This document shows, piece after piece, positions 44,928-57,789 of a stretch of DNA of 64,000 nt. The notes beneath the pieces were generated by a model. It was not told the origin of the DNA, searched no databases, and saw only the letters and a program-made list of their open reading frames with translations. Position 1 is the first letter of the stretch; every line of letters begins with the position of its first letter. The position numbers and the translations under genes were made by a program. This stretch comes from Epiperipatus broadwayi (taxonomy: Eukaryota; Onychophora; Udeonychophora; Euonychophora; Peripatidae). The stretch is taken from positions 540,128 through 604,127 of the forward strand of contig JAQFVV010006541.1 in assembly GCA_028023455.1 (NCBI GenBank). The letters run 5' to 3'.

Positions 44928-45300
44928 TAAGCCATTGATTCTCAAAGCACGTTCCATTGAACACGGGTGTTCTATGAATCCGCTTCATGTGTTCTGTAAA
45001 AAACATCTGTAGAAATAATAATAGTAGCTCTGTGCTAATGTAGCCATACATTTTTTGTATAACCTGCTATATCTACATGCAATGGCTGCTTTGTGCAGTG
45101 TAGTTGTTTCTGTGTAACCTTGTGTGACACACATGTGCCCAAATGACATGATTTCATACTGTTTGTTTGCTATTTTTACATGCTCAAGATGTAATAAAGT
45201 CTCTGTAATTTAGAATTTTTGTGTGTTAGTGTTCTGCATGAAAAATATTAAATGGCATATTATCTGCAATTCTTCAAAGATTGAGAATCACTAAGCAATT
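44928..45300. mobile_element. hAT-like non-autonomous element (tentative)
   Basis: CATTGATTCTCAAAGCACG at the left and TTGAGAATCACTAAG at the right are inverted and resemble the terminal repeats of hAT elements (CAxTGxTTCTCAA). The interior (GTTCTATGAATCCGCTTCAT and so on) is non-coding. I cannot read a clean 8 bp target duplication. Confidence 0.5.
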
Positions 45301-46400
45301 AAATCTCAGTTATAATCCAGGATTCGCTCTAAGAAAATAAAAACAAACCGTTAATCATTTCACTTATTAAAAAAATTAGGATAAAAATAATTTTACTCTT
45401 TTAATTAAATTTTATGATTTAAATTCTATTAGATTTTTATTGTCAATAGTTAAAAATGTATTTTAAATTTTTTTATTATATATCTTTGCTTACAAGATAA
45501 GAAGATATTTTAATTAAGTAATTTCTTTCCTAGTAAACCATTTTGCCCAAATAAGTGTTTTCCCTCACTTTTTATTAAAAACAAAAATGGCCTTTTTAAA
45601 GTATACATAAATAAACAATGAAGGGAAAATAACAAAAAGAATTTAAAATTTTTAAAGTAATTTATGAAAAAATAAAATTTTGATTCATTGTTTAAAATTA
45701 ATATCTAACACTTTTATATGTAAAAAAGAATCAAATTCTTCTGAAATTTGAATATTCTTTCGATATAAATAAGAAATCAAATATAGAATAAAAAAAATGA
45801 TAAAATTTCAAAACATTTGTTTTTATCCATAGGAAGGATATTTTTGTGTATGAAGTGAATGATGACTTACTTAAAGAATCTCTTCAATATAAAATATTTA
45901 AATTTAATAAAATAAATCCCTCACAATGATATTACTATAATAAAGTTACTTTATTAATAATAAAATCAAAATATAAAATGCAAAATTAGAACTTTTCCAA
46001 GAAATAAAAATAAAGTCTATATTTTGTCTTATATCTAATTAATATTTAAAATAGTATTAGGATATACTAAGTATGTAAAGAGATATTTAGAAAAATGTAT
46101 AAATAAATGATATGACATTCAAATAAATATCAAATTATTATATATATATTATTCCATTTTTTAATGGTTGAGGAATAGTATGGTTATAAAATTTATGATT
46201 TTACAGAACATTCAGTGAGCTAAGATGAGGAATATTCTGAAGTTTACTAAATAATAAAAGAATTTTCTTTCCAATGAAGCAAAGATGAAGTATAAGGTTT
46301 TACAAAATGCAAATAACTCTTCCTGTATGTGAGCCATCCAAATTTGCCTATGTATGATGCTATAATTATTTTGAATCTATAAACATTTCTTCAGTGATTA
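45301..46400. other. AT-rich spacer
   Basis: Nothing recognised. Confidence 0.5.
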
Positions 46401-46405
46401 AAGCA

Positions 46406-47450
46406 TTGAAATATCAAAGTATAGACCCAGAATAGTGTCGTATTCCTAAGAATATTTATAAAAATACATCAAAAATTTTGTTTGGCTGAGTGAGTTGAAA
46501 CTCTAAACTTTTGATTGGTCAATTACAGAATCAGCAGTAAAAATATATTCATCTTTTAATATTATATTCATTTTAGTTTTATTTGTAAACAGTATATTAG
46601 TAATTTGACAGATTATGAAAGTGAACGAATGTTTTTTCAAAAATAAATTTCTATTTATAATTAAAAGAATATTCGATCATGGAAGACCTAAAAAAAATTT
46701 AGAAACAAATCAGAAAGTGTTGCTGACATCATCGATTTCCCTCTCAATCTATGTTAATGTAAAAACAAAGAATTTTTTTACAAAAATCTTACTATTTTCC
46801 TAAAATAATTTATGTTTTCAGCATATTTTGCCAAAATACATTATATTATGTAAATAAATACAGCAAAATATTCTAAAATATTAATTTTATTTGAAAATCA
46901 AATAAAGAGCTTGGTGCAATGTAAACTGTTGACAGGTGTCAAAATTGTTATTAGTGCTAGTTTCTTTTTCAATTTATGTTCCTGTAAAAGTATACATTTT
47001 TTAAAATCTTACTGTTTTTCAAAAATAATTATGTTTTCAGTATATTTTACAAAAATAATTTATAATATGTAAAAAAAATACTAAAAATGAACACTCTAAA
47101 ACATTTGTTTTCATTTTGAAATGCAAAACAAAAAAGTTGGAGTGATGAAAAATTATTGACAGGCCTTAAATGAGAACCAACAAAGAACCATCTAGGAAAG
47201 TCTGCCTTCTACCATGGTGAAAGTTTAAATGTCAAATTTATTGATTTTTTTACTTATAAAATAATTCGAGAGATGGCAGCATCTTACGGTTCTTTTTTAA
47301 GCTTTAAAATGACCGTAAATTCTTTACAGTAGTGTTAAAAATGATGTAATTCGAGAAACTTAAAGCCATGATTGTTTTTGACTGTGCTATGAGGTTAAAA
47401 GATAAAAGAATTGAAATATAAATGTATAGACCCAGAATATTGTCATATTC
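46406..47450. repeat. Diverged direct repeats, including a tandem of about 225 bp
   Basis: 46726-46936 and 46953-47163 are diverged tandem copies (shared: TTATGTTTTCAG, ATATTTT, ACTGTTGACAGG or ATTATTGACAGG). A second pair, TATAGACCCAGAATA, occurs near 46421 and 47426. The ORF at 46615-46803 crosses it and has no recognisable motif. Confidence 0.6.
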
Positions 47451-47465
47451 TAAATACTAGAAAAA

Positions 47466-48345
47466 TTAACATTGCAATATGCGTATGGCAGGGTGAGTGC
47501 ATATCTCCAAAACTTTTTACAATAGTTTTTCAAAAAGTATTTTGCAAATTAAAATAAGATGTTAAGGGAGTAATAGTAAATGGAGATCATTTAAGTCATC
47601 TAGATTTTACAGATAATGTAATTGCTTTTGCAAATAATGCTTTAGAGTTTCGGGAAATGTTGCAAGAGTTTTCAGATAAAAATAAGAAAACAGAAAAGTA
47701 ATGTTCAATGTATTTTCTCAAAAAAAGAAAGTAAACATTGATACTGATGAGTTAGAAGAAGTTAATAATTACAAAAACCTTGGTTAGATTATTACTACTG
47801 ATGAAAACATAATGAATAAAATTAATCATAGAATTAACTTGTTTGGAGTGCTTTTGATAGAATAACATATATTTAAAGGATATATGTCTATGTATTTGAA
47901 AATGGTTTTTAATAAACATGTTTTACCAGTTACATTTAAAAATATATGCCTGTGTATTTACAAAAGATTTTTATTAAATATGTTTCATCAGTTTTTATTT
48001 ATGGATCTGCATATTGGACACTTAACAGAAGATCAATACTGAGACTTCAGATCATTCAATAAAATATGGACAATTGTATGCTTGGAGTAGTAAGAAGAGA
48101 TGAATCATGAAATACATGGATCAGAAAATAAACAAGTTTATTGACAACATTGAAAGAATTAAGGAATTTAAATGAGATTGGTTTAGACATAATGTGAGAA
48201 GAAATGATAATAGATAGTTGATTGAAATCTTAAACTGGTTTCCAAAAAATTTCAAAAGATCTAGAAAGAAACCATATGTAAAATGGATGTACGAAATAAG
48301 GAAATGTGTATTCCTAACTGTATACATATATATATTCAAGGACGA
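47466..48345 (+). pseudogene. RTE-like reverse transcriptase remnant
   Basis: Blocks in order: 'GECISPKLFTIVFQKVFCKL' (normally GDxISPKLFTxxLE), 'NGDHLSHLDFTDNVIAFANN' (normally LxHLRFADDIVLxA, here FTDN, so the catalytic site is lost), 'NNYKNLG*IITTDENI' (YxYLGxxI) and, with frame changes, an 'MLGVVRRDES'-like and 'NTWIR'-like part near 48065-48125. This is the endonuclease-reverse transcriptase type common in invertebrates. Stops throughout; no endonuclease domain seen. Confidence 0.78.
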
Positions 48346-49060
48346 TAATTAATCTAAATATATTATCTATTTTTATTATTATTAACAATTTCCTAATTAT
48401 TTCTATTCTTTATAAACTTAAATTTTATAATTATTAACAAATATTCTTTTAATTTGAAATCATATAATATCTATTATTTCCTTAGCCATTCATCTATTAA
48501 AAATAATATTTTTATTTACTATTATTTTTTAATACTGAAATCTATAAACTTTGAACTTACCCAATTCATTTTAATCTCTTAAAAAACGTAGGTGTATGTA
48601 TATAGTACAAATAAAGAGTTTTGCTAAAAAGTGTTTGAAGTGGTTTGGATAAATTGTATTTATAGGATATTACAGCAAAATAAAAAAAGTGTCATTTTGG
48701 TAATATTTAATTCTTAATTGTTTTTAGAAAAAATGATAATTAACTTGTACTTTCCAAATATATTCAATTGTTAATCATGCACGCACGTTAGAATATAGCT
48801 CGATATTTTACATTATATTATTTTTCCACCTTCTTCAGATATTTATGAATTAACCAATCTTGGTATTAGAGCAAAAAAATAAAACAGTGATCTTTAAATT
48901 CATAAATATTAAACTCAAGCAGATACTCTAATCAAGTACACCTTTTTGTTGAGGGCAGTGTTTAACACAAATTGTGTGTACTCACCTACGAAGGTTAGTC
49001 TGATTTTGTCAATTTTTCTTAAAGTTAAGATCATTGAATAATTTCTAAACATTATAAATT
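48346..49060. other. AT-rich spacer
   Basis: Nothing recognised. Confidence 0.5.
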
Positions 49061-49507
49061 AGCACACCATTTTAATTTATAGAATTATTTGTAATTAATA
49101 TTATTAAGGCAATAAACCTCAAGCATGTGCGCTTGAAAATGCGAAAGTAGGGACCTCTACAGGTTTTAACCACAAGCTTACACTTTGGAAGAAAAGAGGG
49201 GAACCCTTTTTTACTTCAACCTACTTTTCATAAAAATAGGTGAAGCTGAAGGGTTAGATCTGAGAGCATGAAGCTATTCAATACTTCACTGATTAAGTCC
49301 CCATTTGTTATTACACATTAATACTCGCGAAATCTTTCGATTTACAAGTCAATGGAAAGATCTTATAGTTAGAAATCTATTACAATAATTTAAAGTTGTA
49401 ATTATAAATTTATTTAGGGCACATTGATTATGTAATTAATATTTACTAAGGCAATAAACCTCAAGCATGTGCACTTGAAAATGCGAAGGTAGGGACCTCT
49501 ACAGGTT
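49061..49507 (+). repeat. Family E, two direct copies about 340 bp apart
   Basis: GCAATAAACCTCAAGCATGT, TGAAAATGCGAAAGTAGGGA and CCTCTACAGGTT at 49109-49171 recur at 49451-49507 with a few differences, each preceded by related AT-rich sequence. The first copy continues TTTTAACCACAAGCTTAC, as in the 26.6 and 34.9 kb copies. Two direct copies around a unique interior might be terminal repeats of an unknown element. Confidence 0.65.
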
Positions 49508-51116
49508 ATTGTTATATAAGCAGTTTCTTTGTTTTTTTTTTAGTATACTCTTTTCTTCTTCCAATATCCTGATATTTTTTTAAAAGAACATATCTTCCTT
49601 AATGTATGCATGGTCTTTAAAAACATTTATTTTCCCTCTTTTGTATTGTTATTTTGACCTCTTTTAATTGTGTTTTAATGAAGTATCTAGTTTCATAAAT
49701 GTGTGATTTTGTATATTCACATAGATGCAGTTATTATTCTTTAAGTTTTTGAAAGTTATAATATACTTGAAGAATCTTAATCCCTACAAAAACTAATCTT
49801 GAATGCATGAACGTTTTGAAAAAAACATTCAATAGTTGATTTATATAAATGGCATAGTCCAGCACAAGTAATATATGCCATCATTACTAAATTTCTAAAA
49901 AAAAAAAACATTTTATATTTTGTCTCTTATTCTTTTATTAAAATTAGAAGATTTGTTTTGTTAAACTGACATAAATAAAATCTTGATAAGTGTATTAATT
50001 ATAATAAAGATTTCCAGAAAGTAGAGATGTTACCAATTACAAAAGAAAGCACAAACATTTGGTGAAAAAATTGTAAATTGAGAGACAAATAGAAAACAGA
50101 AATGGCAATGTTATAAAAATAATAAAAATATAAAATTTTCAGAATTAACAAATAAGCATTAAGGAATCTGAAAAGCAAAGATGAAATCTGATCAAGCATG
50201 AACTCAAATATGAAATCTAAAATGAGGTCACTAGTTTTTTCTTATTAAGTGGCAATAGTGATATTTTGTTATCAACCTCAGAAGCTACAAAGAAAGAAAT
50301 AAGTATTATTTACAGATATAAGTACAGTCAGATTTTATGACCTTGCTTTTACTGTGCTAAAAGACACTGGATTTTTACAAATTATTATGAAATATTTTAG
50401 AAAAAGAATTATGGAGAATGCTAAAGCACAGTAGAAAAATGAAGTTGACATATGTTAAAAGTTAATTACTATAAGTATTTGAATGACAGAACAAGAAAGA
50501 AAAGCTCATAGAAAAATCATCTATGTCAATGAGTTGGACTCAACATTTAGAAAATAACTAATGATTATTTTTTAAAATAATAATCAAATGGTTTAGTGCT
50601 TCTAGTTTATAAGAATATTGAGCACTAAAAGGTAGCACAGATGGAAAGTTCATAGATCTTAAATTTCAGCACTTTACACTCTAACCTTGCATAAAATGAT
50701 GCCAGACACACACACCCCATATAATTATAAGCGAGTGAGCATTATATATTAAATCATAACTGGTGCATTACTAATTAAATATCTGATAATATATTATTTA
50801 TCTACTAAAAGTGAGTGCAATATAAGTAAGCTTAATATGTAAAGAGTTTTTATGTGAAATGTAAAAAATGTTCTTCGTCATTGGAATATAGGGCTAACCA
50901 GACTATAATGCACTTTTTAGAAATAAGTTAAGTGATAACTATAATTAAAACATAAACATTAAAAAATAATATTTCAAAAGTATCCCTTAAAAATTAGACA
51001 AATGTCTGCATTTTCCAAATGTGATTATAAAATATACATTAATATTATAATAGAAAAAGTGTTTACTTATTATTTATGTGAAGGTGGCTGCATATATATA
51101 TATATATATTGTGACG

Positions 51117-51153
<37 letters not shown>

Positions 51154-52172
51154 ACTAGGGGTATTCCTCTAACGATGGACAAAGGTATGTGGAGAAAGTA
51201 ATTTGAGAACTTATTAGAGTATCTTTCTTAATATCATCTAATATTAAAGCTACTTATTAGTCTCTTATATTGATTTTATTTTTGTTTATGTGATGTTTGC
51301 AATGATTTAAATGTGTATCATAAAAAAACAATGGTAATATAATTTGGGAACAATTCTATTGGATTTTACTTTATGCTATTATGATTTTTTTTAAATGTTG
51401 TTCAGGTAGTTACACACATGCCAAATTTTTAGATTTTTTTGATTACTAAATAATTAATTTATTCTATGGAACTGGATTAACTCTCTATATAACATTTAGA
51501 CTTTTCATGAGTATTAGACATTACAAAATACTTAGCAAGAAACATTAATTAAATTTGTCAGAAGCAAAGTTTTCCACCACACACACATCATTAAAAGTCT
51601 CATAGACTTTAATATGGTTTGTACTGAAGATTGCATAAATCTTCACTCTTGCACACATCCATATATACATTGCACCATCTATAAAACCTTTAAACAATGG
51701 AGTTTATTTTATAATTGAAGTTTTATAAATATTTTCAAATTAATGAATACACATTAAATTATGTATTGCACATAATGAATTAAAATTATAATAACTTTAT
51801 AAATAATTATAAAATGGAATATTCTTATACAGAAGTACAATGAAGTGATGAACAATGGTATTTCTTTATATACTATCCAAAGAAAATGTAAATAAACAAA
51901 ACTATAAATAACCAAATAAATTTTATGATATTTAGCAATCATTTTTTCTTCTCTGAGCACTCTGTGTGATTATATGTATTAATAAAATTTCTTTGGTTTT
52001 TGTACCATCTTAAAAACATCAAAATAAATAGACAGATCCTAATTTCTTAATAACAAGATCACTTCTATGTTTCTATATGAGAAAAAAATTATTGAAAAAA
52101 AAAAGAATATTGCCTTGAGTGTATTTAATAGTTAAATATAAAAATGCCTGTGTTATATATATATATATATAT
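49508..52172. other. AT-rich spacer with TA runs
   Basis: No coding signal. Two TA microsatellites at about 51092-51110 and 51122-51151 and one at 52155-52172, the last being the LTR element's insertion site. Confidence 0.5.
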
Positions 52173-52560
52173 TGTAACGATATATAAATATGTCGTTACA
52201 TTAAATTGAAATAAAAACTTTTAAGTTCGCATATAAAAATAAGTGTATTAAAAAGAAAAAAAAAACTAAACGCTAAAATTAAAATGTTTGTTAAACGTAT
52301 ATATTCGCACAGATGCTAAACTTTAAAAATATTTTTTTTTAATAAATAAAAAAAGGTATTTGAATGTACTTTTTTTATAAAAAAAGATTTAAATATAAAA
52401 ATAGTTTAAAAAAGAAATAACGTAAGTAAAAATAAAAACAGGTATTAATTAATTCCTGTAATCTGTAAATGGAAATGATTGTTTATTAATTATCCAAAAG
52501 CTGTCTAATTAAAAAGTCAGAGAGTAAATTAGATAAGAGAATAAAGAGATTTTAGCTTGA

Positions 52561-52700
52561 CCAATGGAAGCACCAAGCCTCAGCCCGGACCCGAACGAAA
52601 ATTTGGATTAGTGACGTCTTTGTTCATTCAATCTGGAGATTTACTATAAAAAGAGAAATATTGAGTTCCAGTTCCAGCGTTGTGTGTTTGAGAGTTGTGG
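52561..52700 (+). promoter_or_regulatory. Predicted LTR promoter
   Basis: CCAAT at 52561-52565, a CRE-like TGACGTC at 52612-52618 and TATAAA at 52645-52650, followed at about 30 bp by TTCCAGTTCCAGC, a plausible start region. The same arrangement is conserved in the 3' LTR (about 55155-55292). Order and spacing fit an RNA polymerase II core promoter; activity is inferred. Confidence 0.6.
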
Positions 52701-53076
52701 TAGGACGCACATACCACACTCTCTATTTAAAAAAGAAAAAGGAAAAGACTGTGATACCTTGAACCAGCTATTGCCATCTCCAGAACATTATCTTCCAATG
52801 GAGGCGTCGCGGGAATTAAAAGCAGAAACCTGGACTCTTCTACCATAAGCTACATTGACATGAACTCTAAATTTAAAAATAATTAAGAACTTTCGTTCAA
52901 GTTTATGAACTTCCATCTGACTTTTTTAAGTTTAAAATCAAATTAATAATGTTTAATTTTATATGTTTTCCGATTGATAAAAATCATTTCCATTTTTTTT
53001 CTTATTGTATAAATTGTTTATTGTTTAAATTTTAAATGATGAAATTTAGGTTGGGTATAGACGTTGCATAGATTCT

Positions 53077-53283
53077 TTAGCGGTTGATTATGTTGTGGTT
53101 TTCACATTCGATTAGAATATATGGGTCAACGATATCACTGCAGCATCTTACGATGAATGCTAATGGGATTTGTATATTCCCTATGCAAGTGACGTTTATC
53201 GATGACTTTGTATTTTGATCGGTTGTGTTTAATTTGGAATGTTTTTGACCGTGGAATCTGTGCAGCTGATCTATACTCAACAT
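53077..53283 (-). pseudogene. Minus-strand retropepsin-like remnant inside the LTR
   Basis: A 68-residue reading ends 'IGNIQIPLAFIV' and 'VDPYILIECENHNI', resembling the C-terminal half of retroelement aspartic proteases (xGxxxIPxxFIVxxxxxxPYILGxDFLxxHxI). The catalytic DTG part is missing. In the same frame further upstream (53605-53578) 'CYICWQVEQ' resembles half of a CCHC zinc knuckle. If real, the LTR captured a piece of another LTR element in antisense. Repeated in the 3' LTR at 55672-55878. Pattern-level evidence only. Confidence 0.35.
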
Positions 53284-53486
53284 TTTAAAACAAATTTTAT
53301 AAAATTCATTTGTGCGAACGTATCTAAATGTTAAATTTAAGTTGGGCGTGAATGGCTATATAGTTTTGTAAAGTTATATTAAGGGAGGGTAATCTTAGGT
53401 TATTCGTTTCGTAGTTGAATTGGCTCAATGGATTGGATATATTTGTGTAATTAGTAGATGTAGTATGAGATCCGCTACGGGCAGGA

Positions 53487-53750
53487 TTGCATATATACGC
53501 CACACACCTTCTGTTTGCCTATGGATGGGTTTGTAAGTCGGCAGAAGACCGCAGTCCATTCCTATGGAGTTTTTTGTTTATTGTTCTACTTGCCAACAGA
53601 TGTAACATTCCTGTTGGTGGAGAGTCAATGTCTTCTCTAATTCTACTTACTGTTCAGATGTACATTCCTGACAGTACAGTATTTTGTGTTGTCGTATTTT
53701 CATGCTACATTGAATACATAAATGTATCAGATGGATTGGCGCCGTTTTGA
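53487..53750 (+). CDS. Unassigned 87-codon ORF in the LTR, doubtful
   Basis: Present identically in both LTRs (second copy at 56082-56345). It contains hydrophobic segments ('LWSFLFIVLLA', 'VFCVVVFSCYI') but no known family. Conservation follows from LTR identity and is not evidence of coding. It lies opposite the possible zinc-knuckle remnant. Confidence 0.12.
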   Translation: MHIYATHLLFAYGWVCKSAEDRSPFLWSFLFIVLLANRCNIPVGGESMSSLILLTVQMYIPDSTVFCVVVFSCYIEYINVSDGLAPF

Positions 53751-54220
53751 CTACGAACTTTTGGCCTAAGGTTAAATAAGGGAAAGAATATTTTCTTTTC
53801 AAATGCAGACCTATATAGTCTATTCATACTCGACTCACTAAATAAAAATTAAACTTATTGAAATCTTTTTAAATGTAAATTTACAAGTTAATATAAAAAT
53901 CTAAAGGTTAAACTTATTCCTCGAATTTAGAATGATTTTATATGTGCGTAAATAAATATTTTTATGTGTTAATTTCTGGCAGTGGCTTTTATTTATTTAT
54001 ATTTAAGATATAAATTAAGTTATATTTTATTATCTCTGCTACTCACTGAGCTAGTGACTTGGGCTAACGATCGGAATATTTAAATAAAGTGGAATCTTAA
54101 CAGCGCATATCTGCCTACTTTATAAATTTTTCTAGGCTCAAATGCCTAGATGGCGCCCTGGTAGTTGCAGATATTGTTTTTGCGGTTAGATTCGATCTCC
54201 ACTTACTTCCGATTGTTATA

Positions 54221-54766
54221 ACTGGCTACCCAACTTGGGCCGATCTTTAATAAACACGAGTGCCCTGAGAATTTTAAAAGTGAATCATGCCCGTAAATTT
54301 TTTTCTGAAATTGTATAAATATATTTGTTGTATTGACGTGGAGTTACAGTTTGAAATTTTGTCTTAAAGGTACTGCCAGTAAGAAAAATTGCGCATATGT
54401 AAAGAGAAATACGAGGAATAAAAAGTAATAAATAAAACGTAATTAATAAATATAAATCATAATTTTTTTTAAAAAAAAAAAGTCTTGTTTAAAATCTAAT
54501 CGTTTAACTTGCCTAAATAATACTTAAAAGTTGAAGAAAAGAAACTTGGAAGGGAGGGGGCAGAAATTTAGCTGGTAGTAAGGAATCATCAGTCAACTTT
54601 TTTTTTATCATTATATTTGTAATTACTGTTTTGTCTTTTAAAAAAAAAGTTTTGTCCTTTTGAAATTTCATATATAACAAATTTGTGTAACGTAATTACT
54701 AACACTAAGTAAATTCTTTTTTTTTTTTTTTAAATGTTTTTATTTTTTTGAGGAAGTTTACTGATA
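54221..54766 (+). other. LTR element internal region, non-coding
   Basis: No gag or pol motif. A purine tract (AACTTGGAAGGGAGGGGGCA, near 54543-54563) could act as a polypurine primer, but it is about 200 bp from the 3' LTR. The sequence adjacent to the 3' LTR is T-rich with GAGGAAG. Confidence 0.6.
54222..54240 (+). promoter_or_regulatory. Candidate primer binding site
   Basis: TGGCTACCCAACTTGGGCC begins two or three bases inside the 5' LTR edge. TGG is the complement of a tRNA 3' CCA end, and position and length fit a primer binding site. I cannot name the tRNA. Confidence 0.5.
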
Positions 54767-56812
54767 TGTAACGATATATAAATATGTCGTTACATTAAAT
54801 TGAAATAAAAACTTTTAAGTTCGCATATAAAAATAAGTGTATTAAAAAGAAAAAAAAAACTAAACGCTAAAATTAAAATGTTTGTTAAACGTATATATTC
54901 GCACAGATGCTAAACTTTAAAAATATTTTTTTTAATAAATAAAAAAAGGTATTTGAATGTATTTTTTTTATAAAAAAAGATTTAAATATAAAAATAGTTT
55001 AAAAAAGAAATAACGTAAGTAAAAATAAAAACAGGTATTAATTAATTCCTGTAATCTGTAAATGGAAATGATTGTTTATTAATTATCCAAAAGCTGTCTA
55101 ATTAAAAAGTCAGAGAGTAAATTAGATAAGAGAATAAAGAGATTTTAGCTTGACCAATGGAAGCACCAAGCCTCAGCCCGGACCCGAACGAAAATTTGGA
55201 TTAGTGACGTCTTTGTTCATTCAATCTGGAGATTTACTATAAAAAGAGAAATATTGAGTTCCAGTTCCAGCGTTGTGTGTTTGAGAGTTGTGGTAGGACG
55301 CACATACCACACTCTCTATTTAAAAAAAAAAAGGAAAAGACTGTGATACCTTGAACCAGCTATTGCCATCTCCAGAACATTATCTTCCAATGGAGGCATC
55401 GCGGGAATTAAAAGCAGAAACCTGGACTCTTCTACCGTAAGCTACATTGACATGAACTCTAAATTTAAAAATAATTAAGAACTTTCGTTCAAGTTTATGA
55501 ACTTCCATCTGACTTTTTTAAGTTTAAAATCAAATTAATAATGTTTAATTTTATATGTTTTCCGATTGATAAAAATCATTTCCATTTTTTTTTTTCTTAT
55601 TGTATAAATTGTTTATTGTTTAAATTTTAAATGATGAAATTTAGGTTGGGTATAGACGTTGCATAGATTCTTTAGCGGTTGATTATGTTGTGGTTTTCAC
55701 ATTCGATTAGAATATATGGGTCAACGATATCACTGCAGCATCTTACGATGAATGCTAATGGGATTTGTATATTCCCTATGCAAGTGACGTTTATCGATGA
55801 CTTTGTATTTTGATTGGTTGTGTTTAATTTGGAATGTTTTTGACCGTGGAATCTGTGCAGCTGATCTATACTCAACATTTTAAAACAAATTTTATAAAAT
55901 TCATTTGTGCGAACGTATCTAAATGTTAAATTTAAGTCGGGCGTGAATGGCTATATAGTTTTGTAAAGTTATATTAAGGGAGGGTAATCTTAGGTTATTC
56001 GTTTCGTAGTTGAATTGGCTCAATGGATTGGATATATTTGTGTAATTAGTAGATGTAGTATGAGATCCGCTATGGGCAGGATTGCATATATACGCCACAC
56101 ACCTTCTGTTTGCCTATGGATGGGTTTGTAAGTCGGCAGAAGACCGCAGTCCATTCCTATGGAGTTTTTTGTTTATTGTTCTACTTGCCAACAGATGTAA
56201 CATTCCTGTTGGTGGAGAGTCAATGTCTTCTCTAATTCTACTTACTGTTCAGATGTACATTCCTGACAGTACAGTATTTTGTGTTGTCGTATTTTCATGC
56301 TACATTGAATACATAAATGTATCAGATGGATTGGCGCCATTTTGACTACGAACTTTTGGCCTAAGGTTAAATAAGGGAAAGAATATTTTCTTTTCAAATG
56401 CAGACCTGTATAGTCTATTCATACTCGACTCACTAAATAAAAATTAAACTTATTGAAATCTTTTTAAATGTAAATTTACAAGTTAATATAAAAATCTAAA
56501 GGTTAAACTTATTCCTCGAATTTGGAATGATTTTATATGTGCGTAAATAAATATTTTTATGTGTTAATTTCTGGCAGTGGCTTTTATTCTTTTATATTTA
56601 AGATATAAAAGTTATATTTTATTATCTCTGTTACTCACTGAGCTAGTGACTTGGGCTAACGATCGGAATATTTAAATAAAGTGGAATCTTAACAGCGCAT
56701 ATCTGCCTACTTTATAAATTTTTCTAGGCTCAAATGCCTAGATGGCGCCCTGGTAGTTGCAGATATTGTTTTTGCAGTTAGATTCGATCTCCACTTACTT
56801 CCGATTGTTATA
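54767..56812 (+). repeat. 3' LTR
   Basis: Nearly identical to the 5' LTR, with scattered transitions (for example the CpG loss at ATCGCGGG in GAGGCATCGCGGG) and small homopolymer indels. Followed by TA then TG repeats to about 56840. Confidence 0.78.
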
Positions 56813-57780
56813 ATATATATATATGTGTGTGTATGTGTGTATGTTGAAAATTACTTTATACTTGCAGTTTAAAAAACAATACATATTCTATTCTAGTAAC
56901 CGTTTATCAATGAAATGAGCTATTATACACCAAATACATTTAACATGAAGGGTGCTTGTAACAAAATATAGTGCAGTTAGTAGCTCCACTGCATGGTAAA
57001 CATTACTTAAATCATCACCATTAACAACTGAGTTTGTTTGGATACGAAACAGAGATTGTCACATAATTTTTCCCAGTTTTGTATATATTAGTATTAGAAC
57101 CTTGTCAATTTATTACTGGAATTTTGTGAAATATGCTTCCTTAAACTTTTTTCATTATAATATCTTTCTTTATGTAATGTTAAAGTATTATTTGAATGAA
57201 AATAAAATTCAAAATTATGAGAGGTTTTTATGGTCAAAGAAAGCTGAAACCACAGTTGAATAACTATATACTGCAGTTTTTATATTTTTATAAAGTGACT
57301 GGTCTTTCTTTAATCACTTTTTCAAACAAGAACTCAATTCATGACTTAATGAATTTGTACAAAATATAAAATAATCGAATAACTTTATTCTTTGGATGCT
57401 TATGAAAAGTTCAAATGCAGAAAGTGACAGAATTGTGGACTGATCTGAAGAAATTATCTCTGGGGTCTGACTTTACTATTACACCAAAGCACACCGGTCA
57501 CTCATTTAAATACTATTTGGTAAATGATACTTTTTTGTTGTTTAGATATAGAATTTACATATCATTTTCATTATATATATATAAAAGACATATTTTGTGG
57601 GTTCATCCATGTTAAAATATTTTAAATATTGATATACTGACGTTTCAACTTGGTAACTCGTGAATACCTTTGTATCAACATATATATATATATATATATA
57701 AATATAATACATTTAAATATTAATATATTCATATATATATAAAACATTTAAATATTAATATATTGTCTATACTAAACTTA
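56813..57780. other. AT-rich spacer with TA/TG repeats
   Basis: TA/TG microsatellite at 56813-56842 and TA run near 57680-57700. A 66-codon ORF at 57415-57615 has no recognisable motif. Confidence 0.5.
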
Positions 57781-57789
57781 ATGTAAATA

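Larger units (their letters stand above)
52173..54220 (+). repeat. 5' LTR
   Basis: TGTAAC...GTTATA termini are imperfect inverted ends. It contains a promoter-like block (52561-52700) and AATAAA poly(A) signals, for example near 53840 and 53950. The sequence is noticeably less AT-rich than its flanks, with more CpG. Confidence 0.78.
52173..56812 (+). mobile_element. Young non-autonomous LTR retrotransposon
   Basis: Two nearly identical direct repeats of about 2.05 kb (52173-54220 and 54767-56812) begin TGTAACGATATA and end GATTGTTATA. They enclose only about 546 bp with no gag or pol. The left flank is TA microsatellite and the right flank continues ATATATAT, consistent with a TA-rich target duplication. 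Long LTRs with a short coding-free interior resemble LARD-type elements. By eye the LTRs differ at roughly fifteen positions plus small indels, so the insertion is recent relative to everything else here. Orientation is assigned from the promoter and the primer-binding-site candidate. Confidence 0.78.

Noticed and set aside
47740-47815. CTGATGAGTTAGAAG and CTGATGAAAACA as hammerhead cores
   Set aside because: Neither has a helix II or a GAAA box at the right distance; they lie in the reverse transcriptase remnant.
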